Notes: generated by a model not told the origin, from the sequence alone. A stretch of 47,451 nt of DNA from Thermus caldifontis (GCF_003336745.1 NZ_QGMX01000018.1:1-47451); one strand, 5' to 3'. Positions 28,397 to 38,347 are shown, numbered from the stretch's first letter. Translations and numbers: made by a program.

Positions 28397-29353
28397 ATGG
28401 ATGCCTTGGAACTCCTTCGCCTCAACCTCCTTTCCCCCATGGTGCTGGCCTTCGCCCTGGGGGTGGCGGCCCGGCTTCTCAAAAGCGACCTGGCCTTCCC
28501 CGAGGCCCTGTACACGGCCTTATCCATTTACCTGCTCTTCGCCATCGGCTTCAAAGGGGGGGTGGAGCTTTCCAAAACGCCCCTGGCCACGGTGCTTCTT
28601 CCCGCCCTCGCCACCTTGGGCCTGGGGCTTTTCCGACCCCTTTCCAGTTACGCTCTGGCCCGCCGTCTTCTGGCCCTGGGCCGGGTGGATGCGGGCGCTT
28701 TAGCCGCCCACTACGGCTCCGTTTCCGCGGTGACCTTTCTGGCGGCCCTCACCTTTGCCCAAGGGGTGGGCCACAGGCCCGAGGGGTTCTTGCCCACCTT
28801 GGTGGCCCTTTTGGAGGTGCCGGGTATCGTGGTGGCCCTGCTCTTGGCCAAGCGGGGGGGTGGGAACCTGTGTGAAGCCCTTCGGGAGGTCCTCACCGGG
28901 AGGAGCGTGGTCCTCCTGGTGGGGGGGCTTCTCATCGGGGCCCTTTCCGGGGAGGGGGGGATGGACCGGGTAAAACCCTTCTTTGTGGATCCCTTCTATG
29001 GGGTCCTCACCCTTTTCCTGCTGGATCTGGGGATGGTGGCGGCCTCGAGGTTCGCCACCTTAAGGCAGGTGGGCTTCCGCCTGGTGCTCTACGGAACCCT
29101 CCTTCCCCTCTTCCATGGGGCCATAGGGGTCTATCTGGGCCACCTGGTGGGATTTTCTGCGGGCGGGGCTACCGTCTTGGGGGCTATGGCGGCCAGCAGC
29201 AGCTACATCGCCGCCCCCGCCGCCGTGCGCATCGCCTTGCCGGAGGCCAACCCCAGCCTGTATCTGGCGGCAAGCCTGGCGGTGACCTTTCCCTTTAACC
29301 TGGTCTTGGGCATTCCCATCTACCATGCCTTGGCCCAATGGATGGGAGGGTGA
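28397..29353 (+). CDS. sbtA: SbtA-type sodium-dependent bicarbonate transporter
   Basis: The 318-aa membrane protein has about ten hydrophobic helices in two inverted halves, as in the SbtA/DUF897 family. Conserved segments include [31 protein letters not shown] (helix-breaking Ser/Thr motif) and [38 protein letters not shown] in the second half (named by its start [13 protein letters not shown]). The partner PII-like gene follows 3 bp later, which supports the assignment. In cyanobacteria this imports bicarbonate. Here it probably feeds carboxylation, and purK, a bicarbonate user, is divergent next to it. The upstream TAAAAG is a poor -10. Confidence 0.85.
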   Translation: MDALELLRLNLLSPMVLAFALGVAARLLKSDLAFPEALYTALSIYLLFAIGFKGGVELSKTPLATVLLPALATLGLGLFRPLSSYALARRLLALGRVDAGALAAHYGSVSAVTFLAALTFAQGVGHRPEGFLPTLVALLEVPGIVVALLLAKRGGGNLCEALREVLTGRSVVLLVGGLLIGALSGEGGMDRVKPFFVDPFYGVLTLFLLDLGMVAASRFATLRQVGFRLVLYGTLLPLFHGAIGVYLGHLVGFSAGGATVLGAMAASSSYIAAPAAVRIALPEANPSLYLAASLAVTFPFNLVLGIPIYHALAQWMGG

Positions 29354-29356
29354 AGC

Positions 29357-29659
29357 ATGGACCTGGTGCCTTTGAAGCTGGTGACCATCGTGGCGGAAAG
29401 CATCCTGGAGAAGAAGCTGGTGGAGGAGGTGAAGCGCCTGGGGGCCAAGGGGTACACCATCGTGCCCGCCAGGGGAGAGGGTTCCCGGGGCATGCGCAGC
29501 CTGGATTGGGAAGGGCAGAACATCCGCCTGGAAACCATCGTCCCCGAGGAGGTGGCTCTGAGAATCCTGGCCCGTTTGCAGGAGGCTTACTTTCCCCATT
29601 ACGCCGTGATTGCCTACGTGGAGAACGTCTGGGTGGTACGGGGGGAGAAGTACATCTAG
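29357..29659 (+). CDS. sbtB: SbtB-type PII-like signalling protein
   Basis: The 100-aa protein has the ferredoxin-like PII pattern: strand KLVTIVAES, helix KKLVEEVKRLGAKGYTIV, a GEGSRGM T-loop region, strand IRLETIVPEE, helix and final strand AVIAYVENVWVV. It lacks the Cys-containing C-terminal R-loop (CGPxGC) of cyanobacterial SbtB. In that family it binds adenine nucleotides including cAMP and gates SbtA. Its position directly after sbtA with 3 bp spacing supports the pairing. The last 4 bp overlap the convergent dedA-like gene. Confidence 0.85.
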   Translation: MDLVPLKLVTIVAESILEKKLVEEVKRLGAKGYTIVPARGEGSRGMRSLDWEGQNIRLETIVPEEVALRILARLQEAYFPHYAVIAYVENVWVVRGEKYI

Positions 29660-30186
29660 GCTTTGGGTCCTCGGCGCAGAAGGGGAAGAAGGGCGAGGAG
29701 GAGCAGTACGGACCAGAGGAGCCAGGCGGGGAGCCTTTCTCCCAGGAAATAGGCGAAGAGGACGAGCCCCTGGGTCCAGAGGAGGCTTCCCGAGGCGGCC
29801 AGCAGGAGGTAGGGCAGCCAGGGAAAGCCCACGGTCCCAAGCAAGAATGGCACCGCCGTGCGTAGGCCCGGCACAAAGGGGGCAAGGAGGAGGGCCGAAG
29901 GGCCGAAGCGGTTTAGGAACCTGGCGGCTCGCTGCCTTAAGCTCTCGGGAAAGCGCCCCAGCAGCTTGGGACCCAGGATACGCCCCAGCCCGTACCCCAC
30001 CCCATGCCCTAGGTAGCTCCCAAGAAATAGGAGCGGAAGTAGGGGAAAGAGGCTTAGCCTTCCCTCCCCCGCAAGGGCTCCCAGGGCCAGCAGGAGGGTG
30101 TCCCCTCCGGGCACAAAGACGCCGAAGGGAAACCCCACTTCCAAAACGAGGAGAAGGGCCAGCAGAAAATAGGTCCAGAGGCTCAT
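29656..30186 (-). CDS. DedA-family membrane protein
   Basis: The 176-aa integral membrane protein has the DedA/SNARE-associated domain: N-terminal EVGFPFGVFVPGGDTLLL with an acidic residue, a GHGVGYGLGRILG re-entrant segment, and the amphipathic FNRFGPSALLLAPFVPGLRTAVPFLLG region (RFGP to PGLRT) with the conserved Arg. Such proteins act in undecaprenyl-phosphate or lipid recycling and affect envelope stress. It is shorter than E. coli DedA (about 219 aa). It lies 1 bp after the TerC-family gene and probably shares its riboswitch-controlled transcript. Confidence 0.88.
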   Translation of the reverse strand: MSLWTYFLLALLLVLEVGFPFGVFVPGGDTLLLALGALAGEGRLSLFPLLPLLFLGSYLGHGVGYGLGRILGPKLLGRFPESLRQRAARFLNRFGPSALLLAPFVPGLRTAVPFLLGTVGFPWLPYLLLAASGSLLWTQGLVLFAYFLGERLPAWLLWSVLLLLALLPLLRRGPKA

Positions 30187-30187
30187 T

Positions 30188-30883
30188 CTACGAAGGTTGG
30201 ACCGCCGGCTTACGTAGGGCCCAGAGGCTTCCCAGAAGGAGCACCCCCAGGATGAGGAGGCTGAAGGCCTCCTTGTCCAGTCCCACGGCCAGCTCGGGGC
30301 GGTGGAGGACCTCCTTCATCAGCTTGTCCCAGCCGCCCAGGAGGAGCTTAACCCCGGCGAGCCCCACCACCCCATAGGCCAGGTGCTTGAACCGGGGATA
30401 GCGGTCCAGGAGGGAGACCACCAGGCTGGCCAGCACCCTGAGGGCCAGGATGCCCAGGAAGACCCCGGTGTAGATGACCCAAAGCTTGTCGGAGAGGGCC
30501 ACGGCCACCAGCACCGAGTCCACGGCGAAGGCTAGGTCCATGAGCTCCACCTGGGCCACCGTTTTCCAAAACTGGGCGGCGCTCACCTCCAGGGGGGGTG
30601 GGGCGTGGGCTTCCTGGGGCCTGAGGAAGTGCTTCAGGGCCACGTAAAGCAGATAGGCAGCTCCCAGCACCTGGACCCACCAGAGCTTGATGACCAAGGC
30701 GGCGAAGAAAAGGGCCAGGCCCCGAAGCACGTAGGCCCCCAGGATGCCGTAGAAGAGGGCTTTCCGCCTCAGGTGAACGGGTAGCTTCTGGACGATGACC
30801 CCCAGGATCAGGGCGTTATCGGCGGAGAGGATCACCTCGAGGGCCACCAGGATGAGGATCACCGAGAGAACGCCACCTTCCAT
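30188..30883 (-). CDS. TerC-family integral membrane protein (probable Mn exporter)
   Basis: The 231-aa product has seven or so helices and the TerC signatures EVILSADNALILG (acidic, near the N-terminus) and VELMDLAFAVDSVLVAVAL (second acidic pair), which resemble metal-coordinating residues. Known relatives (Alx, YkoY) export manganese. The upstream region contains a probable yybP-ykoY aptamer, which senses Mn2+ and supports that role. The start is the ATG at 30883, with GGGAGG 6 nt upstream. A nine-residue extension is in frame but would begin in the terminator T tract. Confidence 0.9.
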   Translation of the reverse strand: MEGGVLSVILILVALEVILSADNALILGVIVQKLPVHLRRKALFYGILGAYVLRGLALFFAALVIKLWWVQVLGAAYLLYVALKHFLRPQEAHAPPPLEVSAAQFWKTVAQVELMDLAFAVDSVLVAVALSDKLWVIYTGVFLGILALRVLASLVVSLLDRYPRFKHLAYGVVGLAGVKLLLGGWDKLMKEVLHRPELAVGLDKEAFSLLILGVLLLGSLWALRKPAVQPS

Positions 30884-30894
30884 GCGCACCTCCC

Positions 30895-30926
30895 AAAAAA
30901 TAAAGACCACCGCGATCGCAGTGGTC
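30895..30926 (-). terminator. riboswitch expression-platform terminator
   Basis: AGACCACTGC and GCGGTGGTCT form a 10-bp stem with one G-U pair around GATC, followed by TTTATTTTTT. It overlaps the 3' strand of the aptamer and precedes the TerC ribosome site. Confidence 0.75.
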
Positions 30927-31012
30927 TCGCCCGGGCTTTCCGCCCCCAGCCTCCCGGGGCTTAAGCCCGTCTTGACGGGAGGCTGGCCTTGGGGCTACTC
31001 CCCAACCGAAGA
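30900..31012 (-). promoter_or_regulatory. probable yybP-ykoY (Mn2+) riboswitch
   Basis: Upstream of the TerC-family gene the minus strand has GGGGAGUAGC (30994-31003) and, 60-70 nt later, GGGCGAGACC, the two conserved strands of the yybP-ykoY aptamer. Between them is a long stem (CCAGCCTCCCG with its complement) whose loop side includes CGUCA, as in the consensus. The closing GACC is also the first arm of the terminator at 30901-30926, so aptamer folding and termination should compete. The expected output is expression when Mn2+ is high. Confidence 0.75.
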
Positions 31013-31086
31013 ACATTGTGGCACATCCAGCCTCCTTTATCCAGGGGGAAGGTGAGCCCGGCTAGGCAAAGGGCGGGAAGGCGGGG

Positions 31087-31092
31087 TATCCT
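31087..31092 (+). promoter_or_regulatory. leaderless -10 box for sufT
   Basis: TATCCT lies 7 nt before the ATG at 31100. Confidence 0.5.
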
Positions 31093-31099
31093 TGGGGGT

Positions 31100-31474
31100 A
31101 TGGACGAGCGTCAAGAGGCCTTGCCCGAAGGGGAAAAGCCAGCTGGGGCGGGGGAGGGTTTGCCCACCAAGGAGCAGGTCCTCGAGGCCCTGAAGGTGGT
31201 CTATGACCCCGAGATTCCCGTGAACATCGTGGACCTGGGTCTGGTCTACGACGTGGAGGTGCACGAAAACGGCCTGGTGGACGTCACCATGACCCTCACC
31301 GCCATCGGCTGCCCGGCCCAGGACATGGTGAAGGCCGATGCGGAGATGGCGGTGATGCGCCTGCCCGGGGTACAGGGGGTGAACGTGGAGTTCGTCTGGA
31401 CCCCCCCCTGGACCCCTGCCCGCATGACCGAGGAGGGCAAGCGCATGATGCGGATGTTTGGGTTCAACGTGTAG
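31100..31474 (+). CDS. sufT: SufT/MIP18-family (DUF59) Fe-S assembly protein
   Basis: The 124-residue protein has an acidic disordered N-terminus (about 20 aa), then the DUF59 core: DPEIPVNIVDLGLVYDV (36-52) and the TLTAIGCPAQ segment with the conserved Cys71. A hydrophobic C-terminus with TPPWTPARMTEEG is typical of SufT and PaaD-like members. The role is maturation of Fe-S proteins, by family. The start at 31100 is chosen over a 37-residue extension because the extension is antisense to the riboswitch and a -10 box lies 7 nt upstream. Confidence 0.88.
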   Translation: MDERQEALPEGEKPAGAGEGLPTKEQVLEALKVVYDPEIPVNIVDLGLVYDVEVHENGLVDVTMTLTAIGCPAQDMVKADAEMAVMRLPGVQGVNVEFVWTPPWTPARMTEEGKRMMRMFGFNV

Positions 31475-31654
31475 GGCCGAGTGGGGTGGTATAGTGGGGC
31501 TCGAGGTGCGAGGGAGGCAGGTGGGCCCATAGGTGTCTTGATGGATGCGCACCCAGCCTTACGCACGGGGATCTTGGCAGCCAATCCTTAGACTGATTCC
31601 CTTTACATACACATAGAGGGGGGTCAGCGGGGGTTTTTGCCGTCTGGGTCAAGT
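31475..31654 (+). other. CRISPR leader / intergenic region
   Basis: This 180-bp gap between sufT and the first repeat holds no gene. TATAGT at 31490-31495 and an AT-richer stretch around 31588-31615 are possible promoters. ACGCACGGGGAT at 31561-31572 resembles the core of the CRISPR repeat. A position 5' of the array in the repeat's orientation fits a leader. Confidence 0.5.
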
Positions 31655-31990
31655 GTAGTCCCCACGCACGTGGGGATGGCCCGGATCTCGTTGAGGGTGA
31701 ACCTCACGAACTGCAGTAGTCCCCACGCACGTGGGGATGGCCCGTAAGGAGGTGACCATGCCCTGGACGGAGAACAGTAGTCCCCACGCACGTGGGGATG
31801 GCCCGTGGTTAAGGGGCAAAGTGGAGGTGTCCACCGGCGTAGTCCCCACGCACGTGGGGATGGCCCGTGTCCAGGCCAGGCCCCGACCGCAAAAAATCCG
31901 TAGTCCCCACGCACGTGGGGATGGCCCGCCCCTGTCGGTGTTCTGTGGGCGGTAGGGCGCAGTAGTCCCCACGCACGTGGGGATGGCCCG
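31655..31990 (+). CRISPR. type I-E-like CRISPR array, 6 repeats and 5 spacers
   Basis: Six identical 29-nt repeats start at 31655, 31716, 31777, 31839, 31900 and 31962. Each contains an inverted core TCCCCACG...CGTGGGGA, ending in GGCCCG. The spacers are 32, 32, 33, 32 and 33 nt and all differ. The repeat resembles the T. thermophilus I-E repeat but differs in a few bases. No cas gene is in the window. The last repeat shows no degeneration and stops 2 bp before the -10 box of the next gene. Transcription is probably on the plus strand, by analogy with other I-E repeats. Confidence 0.97.
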
Positions 31991-31992
31991 GG

Positions 31993-31998
31993 TATGCT
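31993..31998 (+). promoter_or_regulatory. leaderless -10 box for the RlmI-like gene
   Basis: TATGCT begins 2 bp after the last CRISPR repeat and lies 6 nt before the GTG at 32005. Confidence 0.6.
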
Positions 31999-32004
31999 GA
32001 GCCT

Positions 32005-34358
<2,354 letters not shown>

Positions 34359-34374
34359 GAGGACGTTGGGGCAA

Positions 34375-34400
34375 GCCGGGGGCAAGACCCCCGGCTTTTC
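34375..34400 (+). terminator. intrinsic terminator of gltA
   Basis: GCCGGGGG (34375-34382) and CCCCCGGC (34388-34395) form an 8-bp stem around CAAGA, followed by TTTTCT. Confidence 0.88.
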
Positions 34401-34485
34401 TCTCGAGGACCTCGCCCTGCCCCTTTCCCTCTTTTCCGTCTCCTACGTTAGACCCTTCCGCGATAGGTCCTACAAAAGGGCTTCT
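34401..34485. other. gap without a recognisable feature
   Basis: Between the gltA terminator and the hairpin repeat I see no gene and no convincing promoter, only pyrimidine-rich, slightly AT-richer DNA. Confidence 0.4.
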
Positions 34486-34528
34486 CCGGGGCCCCCACCC
34501 TGGCGCAAGCCAGGGTGGGGTGGTATTA
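34486..34528 (-). repeat. single copy of the 43-bp hairpin repeat
   Basis: It has the same layout as the copies at 25456-25583: CCGGGG, an arm CCCCACCCTGGC with its perfect complement, a GCAA plus-strand loop and a GTATTA end. Both arms carry the same base change relative to the other copies (compensatory). On the minus strand it begins at the TAA of the E1-like gene. Confidence 0.88.
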
Positions 34529-35335
34529 GAGGCCGCAAAAGGCCTCGTAGTCTATGAGCTCCCGCTGGGTGGGGTGGTCCCCGCAGACCGGGCAGGCGGG
34601 GTTGCGGCGTAGGGATAGCTTACGGAACTGGCCTTCCAGGGCGTCGTAGAGGAGCAGGGACCCAGCCAGGGGCTTTCCGATCCCCAGGAGCACCTTGAGG
34701 GCCTCCGCGGCCATGAGGCTTCCCACCACCGCCGGCAAAACCCCAAAAACCCCCGCCTCCGCACAGGAGGGAACGCTTCCCGGAGGGGGAGGCTTGGGGA
34801 AGAGGCAGCGGTAGCAGGGGCCCACCTCCCCTTCGGGGGTGGGGTGGTGGAAGACCGCCACCTGGCCGTCAAACTGGTAGATGGCCCCGTAGACCAAGGG
34901 TTTTCCTAGAAAAACGCAAGCGTCGTTGACCAGGTAGCGGGTGGGGAAGTTGTCGGAGGCGTCCACCACCAGATGGTAAGGCCCAAGGATCTCCAGGGCG
35001 TTTTCCGAGGTGAGGCGCACGGGGTAGGGGTCTATGTGCACCAAGGGGTTTAGGGCAAGCAGGCGCTCCTTGGCGACCAGGGCCTTGGGCTTGCCCACGT
35101 CCTCCGTGGTGTAGAGCACCTGGCGGTGGAGGTTGGAAAGCTCCACCCGGTCCATCTCCACGATGCCAATCCGGCCCACGCCGGCGGCGGTGAGGTACTG
35201 GAGGACGGGAACCCCAAGCCCTCCTGCCCCCACCACCACCACGGAGGAGTCCTTCAGCCTCTCCTGGCCCTCAGGCCCCACCTGGGGCAGGATCATCTGG
35301 CGGTGGTACCGGTCCAGCTCCTCCTTGGTCCACAT
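34526..35335 (-). CDS. ttuC: E1-like sulfur-carrier adenylyltransferase (TtuC/MoeB/ThiF)
   Basis: It adenylates the C-terminal glycine of ubiquitin-like sulfur carriers. In T. thermophilus one such protein, TtuC, serves TtuB (tRNA 2-thiouridine), ThiS and MoaD. In the 269-aa product: GAGGLG (36-41), ATP-contact RVELSNLHRQ (63-72), DASDN (125-129), and two zinc CxxC pairs (Cys174/177 and 248/251). Cys191 in PSCAEAG is the candidate acceptor. The ATG is 2 bp after the acyltransferase stop. The symbol is by analogy. The stop codon opens a hairpin repeat. Confidence 0.88.
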   Translation of the reverse strand: MWTKEELDRYHRQMILPQVGPEGQERLKDSSVVVVGAGGLGVPVLQYLTAAGVGRIGIVEMDRVELSNLHRQVLYTTEDVGKPKALVAKERLLALNPLVHIDPYPVRLTSENALEILGPYHLVVDASDNFPTRYLVNDACVFLGKPLVYGAIYQFDGQVAVFHHPTPEGEVGPCYRCLFPKPPPPGSVPSCAEAGVFGVLPAVVGSLMAAEALKVLLGIGKPLAGSLLLYDALEGQFRKLSLRRNPACPVCGDHPTQRELIDYEAFCGL

Positions 35336-35337
35336 GC

Positions 35338-36219
35338 CTAGGCCTCCCGGGTGCCGAAGCCGGGGGGCAGGAAATCGGGGTAGTCGGGGTTGCCCTTGCG
35401 GTCGGGGGCCTTGGGGATGAGGTCCGAGGGATGGGGCTCCCCCTTGCGGCAGTAGGGGCAGTCGTGGCGGACCTTGTAGCGCACGGGCCGGGCGGGGATC
35501 CCCAAGGCGATGGCGTGGGGGGGCACATCCTTGGTGACGATGGCCCCGGTGCCCACCATGGCGTCATCCCCGATGCGCACCCCGGCCAGGACGGTGGCGT
35601 GGTAGGTGATGCGCACCCCGCTGCCGATAATGGTTTCCTTGAGGGTGACGTCGGGGGAGGCCAGGACGTGGTGGGTGTGGCTGTAGACGTTCACGTAGTC
35701 GGAAAGGGAGGTGCGGTCCCCGATTTTTATGCCCCCAATATCGTCCAGGAGTACGTAGCGGTGGACCACCACGTCATCGCCCAGCTCCAGGTTGTATCCC
35801 ACGGAAAACTCCACGTTCTGGAAGAACTTGGGGTTTTTCCCCACCCGTTTGAAGATGAAGGGGGCCAAGGCCCGGCGGATGGCCACCCCGGAATGCACGG
35901 ACTGGCCGATGGGGGTGAGGTCCAAAACCTTCCAGAACCAGAGGAGGGGCTTCACCTTTTGGAACTTATCCTGGTCGGTGGCGGCGTAGTACTCGGCCTC
36001 AAAGGTGATGCCCTCGGGGTCTAGCCCCATGGCCGCCAGGGGGCTTAGCTCCAAGAGTTCCGCATAGGACCGGCCATAGAGGAGGCGGGCAAGCTCCTCC
36101 CGCACCAGGGCGTTCCGGTCCACGCTGGGGTCGGAAAGCCTTTCCACCAGACCCCCAAGGAAACGCTCCAGGGCCTTTTCGTGAAGGGGGGCGATACCTT
36201 TGGGCAGGAGCCAGGGCAT
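35338..36219 (-). CDS. left-handed beta-helix (hexapeptide) acyltransferase
   Basis: The 293-residue protein has an N-terminal helical region (about 1-120), then hexapeptide-type repeats from about residue 140 (VGYNLELGDDVVVHRYV, IGGIKIGDRTSLSDYVNVYS) including HTHHVL and the LGIPARPVR end common to maltose/galactoside O-acetyltransferase relatives. A CPYCRKGE motif near the C-terminus suggests a small metal site not typical of the family. The acceptor is unknown. It is probably the promoter-proximal gene of a unit with the E1-like gene, under a leaderless promoter. Confidence 0.82.
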   Translation of the reverse strand: MPWLLPKGIAPLHEKALERFLGGLVERLSDPSVDRNALVREELARLLYGRSYAELLELSPLAAMGLDPEGITFEAEYYAATDQDKFQKVKPLLWFWKVLDLTPIGQSVHSGVAIRRALAPFIFKRVGKNPKFFQNVEFSVGYNLELGDDVVVHRYVLLDDIGGIKIGDRTSLSDYVNVYSHTHHVLASPDVTLKETIIGSGVRITYHATVLAGVRIGDDAMVGTGAIVTKDVPPHAIALGIPARPVRYKVRHDCPYCRKGEPHPSDLIPKAPDRKGNPDYPDFLPPGFGTREA

Positions 36220-36225
36220 AGGGTT

Positions 36226-36231
36226 ATGGTA
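36226..36231 (-). promoter_or_regulatory. leaderless -10 box for the acyltransferase gene
   Basis: TACCAT lies 6 nt before the ATG at 36219. Confidence 0.55.
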
Positions 36232-36262
36232 ACCGGAAAAGGCTAAAGGGGGAATGCCGGCC

Positions 36263-37168
36263 TCACCCGAGGGTGGATCGGTAGCCCAACTCCCTTAGGG
36301 CCTCGGGGTCCTTGCGCCAGTCGGGGTAGACCTTGACCTCGAGGTCCAGGTACACATGCCGGTTCAAGAAGACCTCCAGCTGCTTCCTGGCCCCCTGGCC
36401 GATCTCCTTGATCTTCCTACCGCCTTCCCCGATGACGATGGCCTTCTGGGAGGGTCGTTCCACGTAAAGGATGGCCTTGATGTAGAGGACGCCGTTTTCC
36501 CTTTCCGCCACCTCCTCGGTCTTCACCGCCACCGCATAGGGAACCTCGTGCCAAAGGCGCTTCATGGCCTCCTCCCGAACGATCTCCGCCACCCACTCCC
36601 CGAAGTCCTGGTCGCTCTTGGCGAAGTCTTCAGGGTAGAAGAAGGGGCCTTCGGGGAGTAGGGCCAGGAGTTCCGCCCTTAGCTCGGCCACCTGGCGCTC
36701 GTCCAAGGCGGAGAGCGCCCGGGTTTCCGCCTCGGGAAGGAGGGCATGGTAGGCCTTCAGGGCTTCCTCGGGGTACCTGGCGGCGTCCAGCTTGTTGCCC
36801 ACCAGCAGGATGGGCACCTTGCCCACCAGGGGCCTTAGGGCCTTGGCCACCAGTTCGTCCTCTGGGGTGGGGGGGTGGCGGAGGTCCACCACCCAGACCA
36901 CGGCGTTCACGTCGGCCAGGGCCTCATACACCTCTTGGTCCATGAACTCCCCCAGGGCGTCCATGGGCTGGTGGAGGCCTGGGGTGTCCACGAAGACGAT
37001 CTGGCGGTTGCCCTCGGTGAGGATGCCCCTTAGGCGCTTGCGGGTGGTCTGGGGCTTGGGGCTGATGGGGGCTACCTTCACCCCCAGGAGGTTGTTGAGG
37101 AGGGTGGACTTGCCCACGTTGGGCTTGCCCACAATGGCCACAAATCCGGAGTAGGTTTTTTCTTCCAT
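36263..37168 (-). CDS. era: GTPase Era
   Basis: This ribosome-assembly GTPase binds the 3' end of 16S rRNA. The 301-aa product has G1 GKPNVGKST (15-23), a DTPGLHQP G3 segment, a VGNKLD G4, and a C-terminal KH domain with the [19 protein letters not shown] loop ([11 protein letters not shown]). The length is typical (about 300). Its neighbours on the same strand begin 43 bp further on, with their own promoter. No clear -10 or Shine-Dalgarno is seen at its ATG. Confidence 0.96.
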   Translation of the reverse strand: MEEKTYSGFVAIVGKPNVGKSTLLNNLLGVKVAPISPKPQTTRKRLRGILTEGNRQIVFVDTPGLHQPMDALGEFMDQEVYEALADVNAVVWVVDLRHPPTPEDELVAKALRPLVGKVPILLVGNKLDAARYPEEALKAYHALLPEAETRALSALDERQVAELRAELLALLPEGPFFYPEDFAKSDQDFGEWVAEIVREEAMKRLWHEVPYAVAVKTEEVAERENGVLYIKAILYVERPSQKAIVIGEGGRKIKEIGQGARKQLEVFLNRHVYLDLEVKVYPDWRKDPEALRELGYRSTLG

Positions 37169-37306
37169 GGTCCTTAGGTCATCCCGGCCCCCGGGGATTG
37201 GCCTCGAGGCCTAGGGCCGGACCTTCCAGCTACGGGCCTAGCCCGCAACCCAGGGCGGAATACGGGCTCTGCCCGTGGCCCAGGTTTTTCAGTATACTCC
37301 TAAGCC
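37169..37306. other. era-dprA divergent intergenic region
   Basis: This 138-bp gap contains several short palindromes, including GGCCTCGAGGCC and the hairpin ACGGGC-TCT-GCCCGT (37262-37276), and a near-leaderless -10 box for dprA. I see no gene. The era promoter is not obvious. Confidence 0.5.
37293..37298 (+). promoter_or_regulatory. near-leaderless -10 box for dprA
   Basis: TATACT lies 8 nt before the GTG at 37307. Confidence 0.5.
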
Positions 37307-38308
37307 GTGGATCCCTTAGCCCTGGCCCTGCTTCCCGGCATCGGGCCCAAGCGGCTTCTGGAGCTTTTGGCAGAGGAAAACCCGGTTCTTTCCTTGGAAG
37401 AGCGCTTTCCCCAGGCGGCGATAGGGCTTCCCCAGGCGGAAAAGCAGGCCGGGAGGGAAAGGGAGCGGGCAGCGGCCTTAGGGGTGCGCATCCTGGGCCT
37501 GTGGGAGGAGGAATTCCCCGAGGGGCTTAGAAGGCTTCCCCAGCCTCCCACCCACCTTTACCTAAAAGGGGAACTCCCGCAGGAAGGGAAGGCGGTGGCC
37601 ATCGTGGGTACCCGCAAGGCCTCCTCCTGGGCGCTTTCCTTTACCCGAAGGCTGGCCCGGGAACTGGCCGAGGCGGGGGTTTGGGTGCTTTCCGGTCTGG
37701 CCCGGGGCATTGACCGGGAGGCGCACCTGGGGGCCTTGGAGGGGGGAGGGCGGACCCTGGGGGTTTTGGGGAGTGCCTTGGACCGCATCTATCCCCCTGA
37801 GCACCGGGAGTTGGCCCATAGGATGGACCTGGTTTCCGAGTTTCCCTTAGGCACCGGTCCCAAGCCGGAGTTTTTTCCCCGAAGAAACCGCATCATCGCC
37901 GGGCTTGCCCGGGCGGTGATCGTGGTGGAGGCCCCATTGGAGTCCGGGGCCCTCATCACCGCCCGCTATGCCCTGGAGCTGGGCAAGGAGGTCTTGGCGG
38001 TGCCGGGCCGGCCCACGGACGAAAACTCCCTGGGGGCCAACCGCCTCATCCAGGACGGGGCCTATCCGGTGCTTTCCGCGGAGGACGCCCTCTCCTACCT
38101 GGGGCTTTCCGGAAAGCCCAGGAAGGCGCTGGAGCTTTCCCCGGAGGAGGAAGGGCTTTACGCCCTTCTGCGGCAGGGGGAGGCCTTGCCCGAGGACCTG
38201 GCCCAAGCCTTGGGGTTGCCCCCAGAGCGGGTGCTCTCCCTCCTCACCCTCCTGGAGCTGAAGGGCCTGGCCCAGGCCCTGCCGGGGGGGAGGTATGGGG
38301 CGCTTTAG
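37307..38308 (+). CDS. dprA: DNA-processing protein DprA
   Basis: It loads RecA on incoming single-stranded DNA during natural transformation, for which Thermus is known. The 333-residue product shows a short helix-hairpin region (LLPGIGPKRLLELL), the Rossmann-like core AIVGTRKAS, SGLARGIDREAH, LGSALDRIYPPEH and FPRRNRIIAGL, and a C-terminal winged-helix segment (VLSLLTLLELKGLAQ). It starts with GTG. It converges with the Mn catalase gene at a perfect 11-bp GC stem. Confidence 0.95.
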   Translation: MDPLALALLPGIGPKRLLELLAEENPVLSLEERFPQAAIGLPQAEKQAGRERERAAALGVRILGLWEEEFPEGLRRLPQPPTHLYLKGELPQEGKAVAIVGTRKASSWALSFTRRLARELAEAGVWVLSGLARGIDREAHLGALEGGGRTLGVLGSALDRIYPPEHRELAHRMDLVSEFPLGTGPKPEFFPRRNRIIAGLARAVIVVEAPLESGALITARYALELGKEVLAVPGRPTDENSLGANRLIQDGAYPVLSAEDALSYLGLSGKPRKALELSPEEEGLYALLRQGEALPEDLAQALGLPPERVLSLLTLLELKGLAQALPGGRYGAL

Positions 38309-38310
38309 CT

Positions 38311-38336
38311 CCGGCCGGGCCAAGGGGCCCGGCCGG
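38311..38336. terminator. GC stem between convergent dprA and Mn catalase genes
   Basis: CCGGCCGGGCC and GGCCCGGCCGG (38311-38321, 38326-38336) form a perfect 11-bp stem with loop AAGG. There is no T tract, so it may slow rather than strictly terminate transcription. Confidence 0.5.
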
Positions 38337-38347
38337 GAAGAGGCCAC

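Noticed and set aside
28380..28397. TAAAAG upstream of the sbtA-like gene as a leaderless -10
   Set aside because: It lacks the final T of TANNNT, so it does not fit the motif used for the other starts.
31475..31654. cas genes or other CRISPR-associated coding sequence next to the array
   Set aside because: No frame of useful length in this gap, and both flanking genes are housekeeping (SufT and a methyltransferase).
31624..31972. Open frames across the CRISPR array on both strands
   Set aside because: They encode the repeat itself again and again (GPSPRAWGL or SPHARGDGP) and have no other coding signal.
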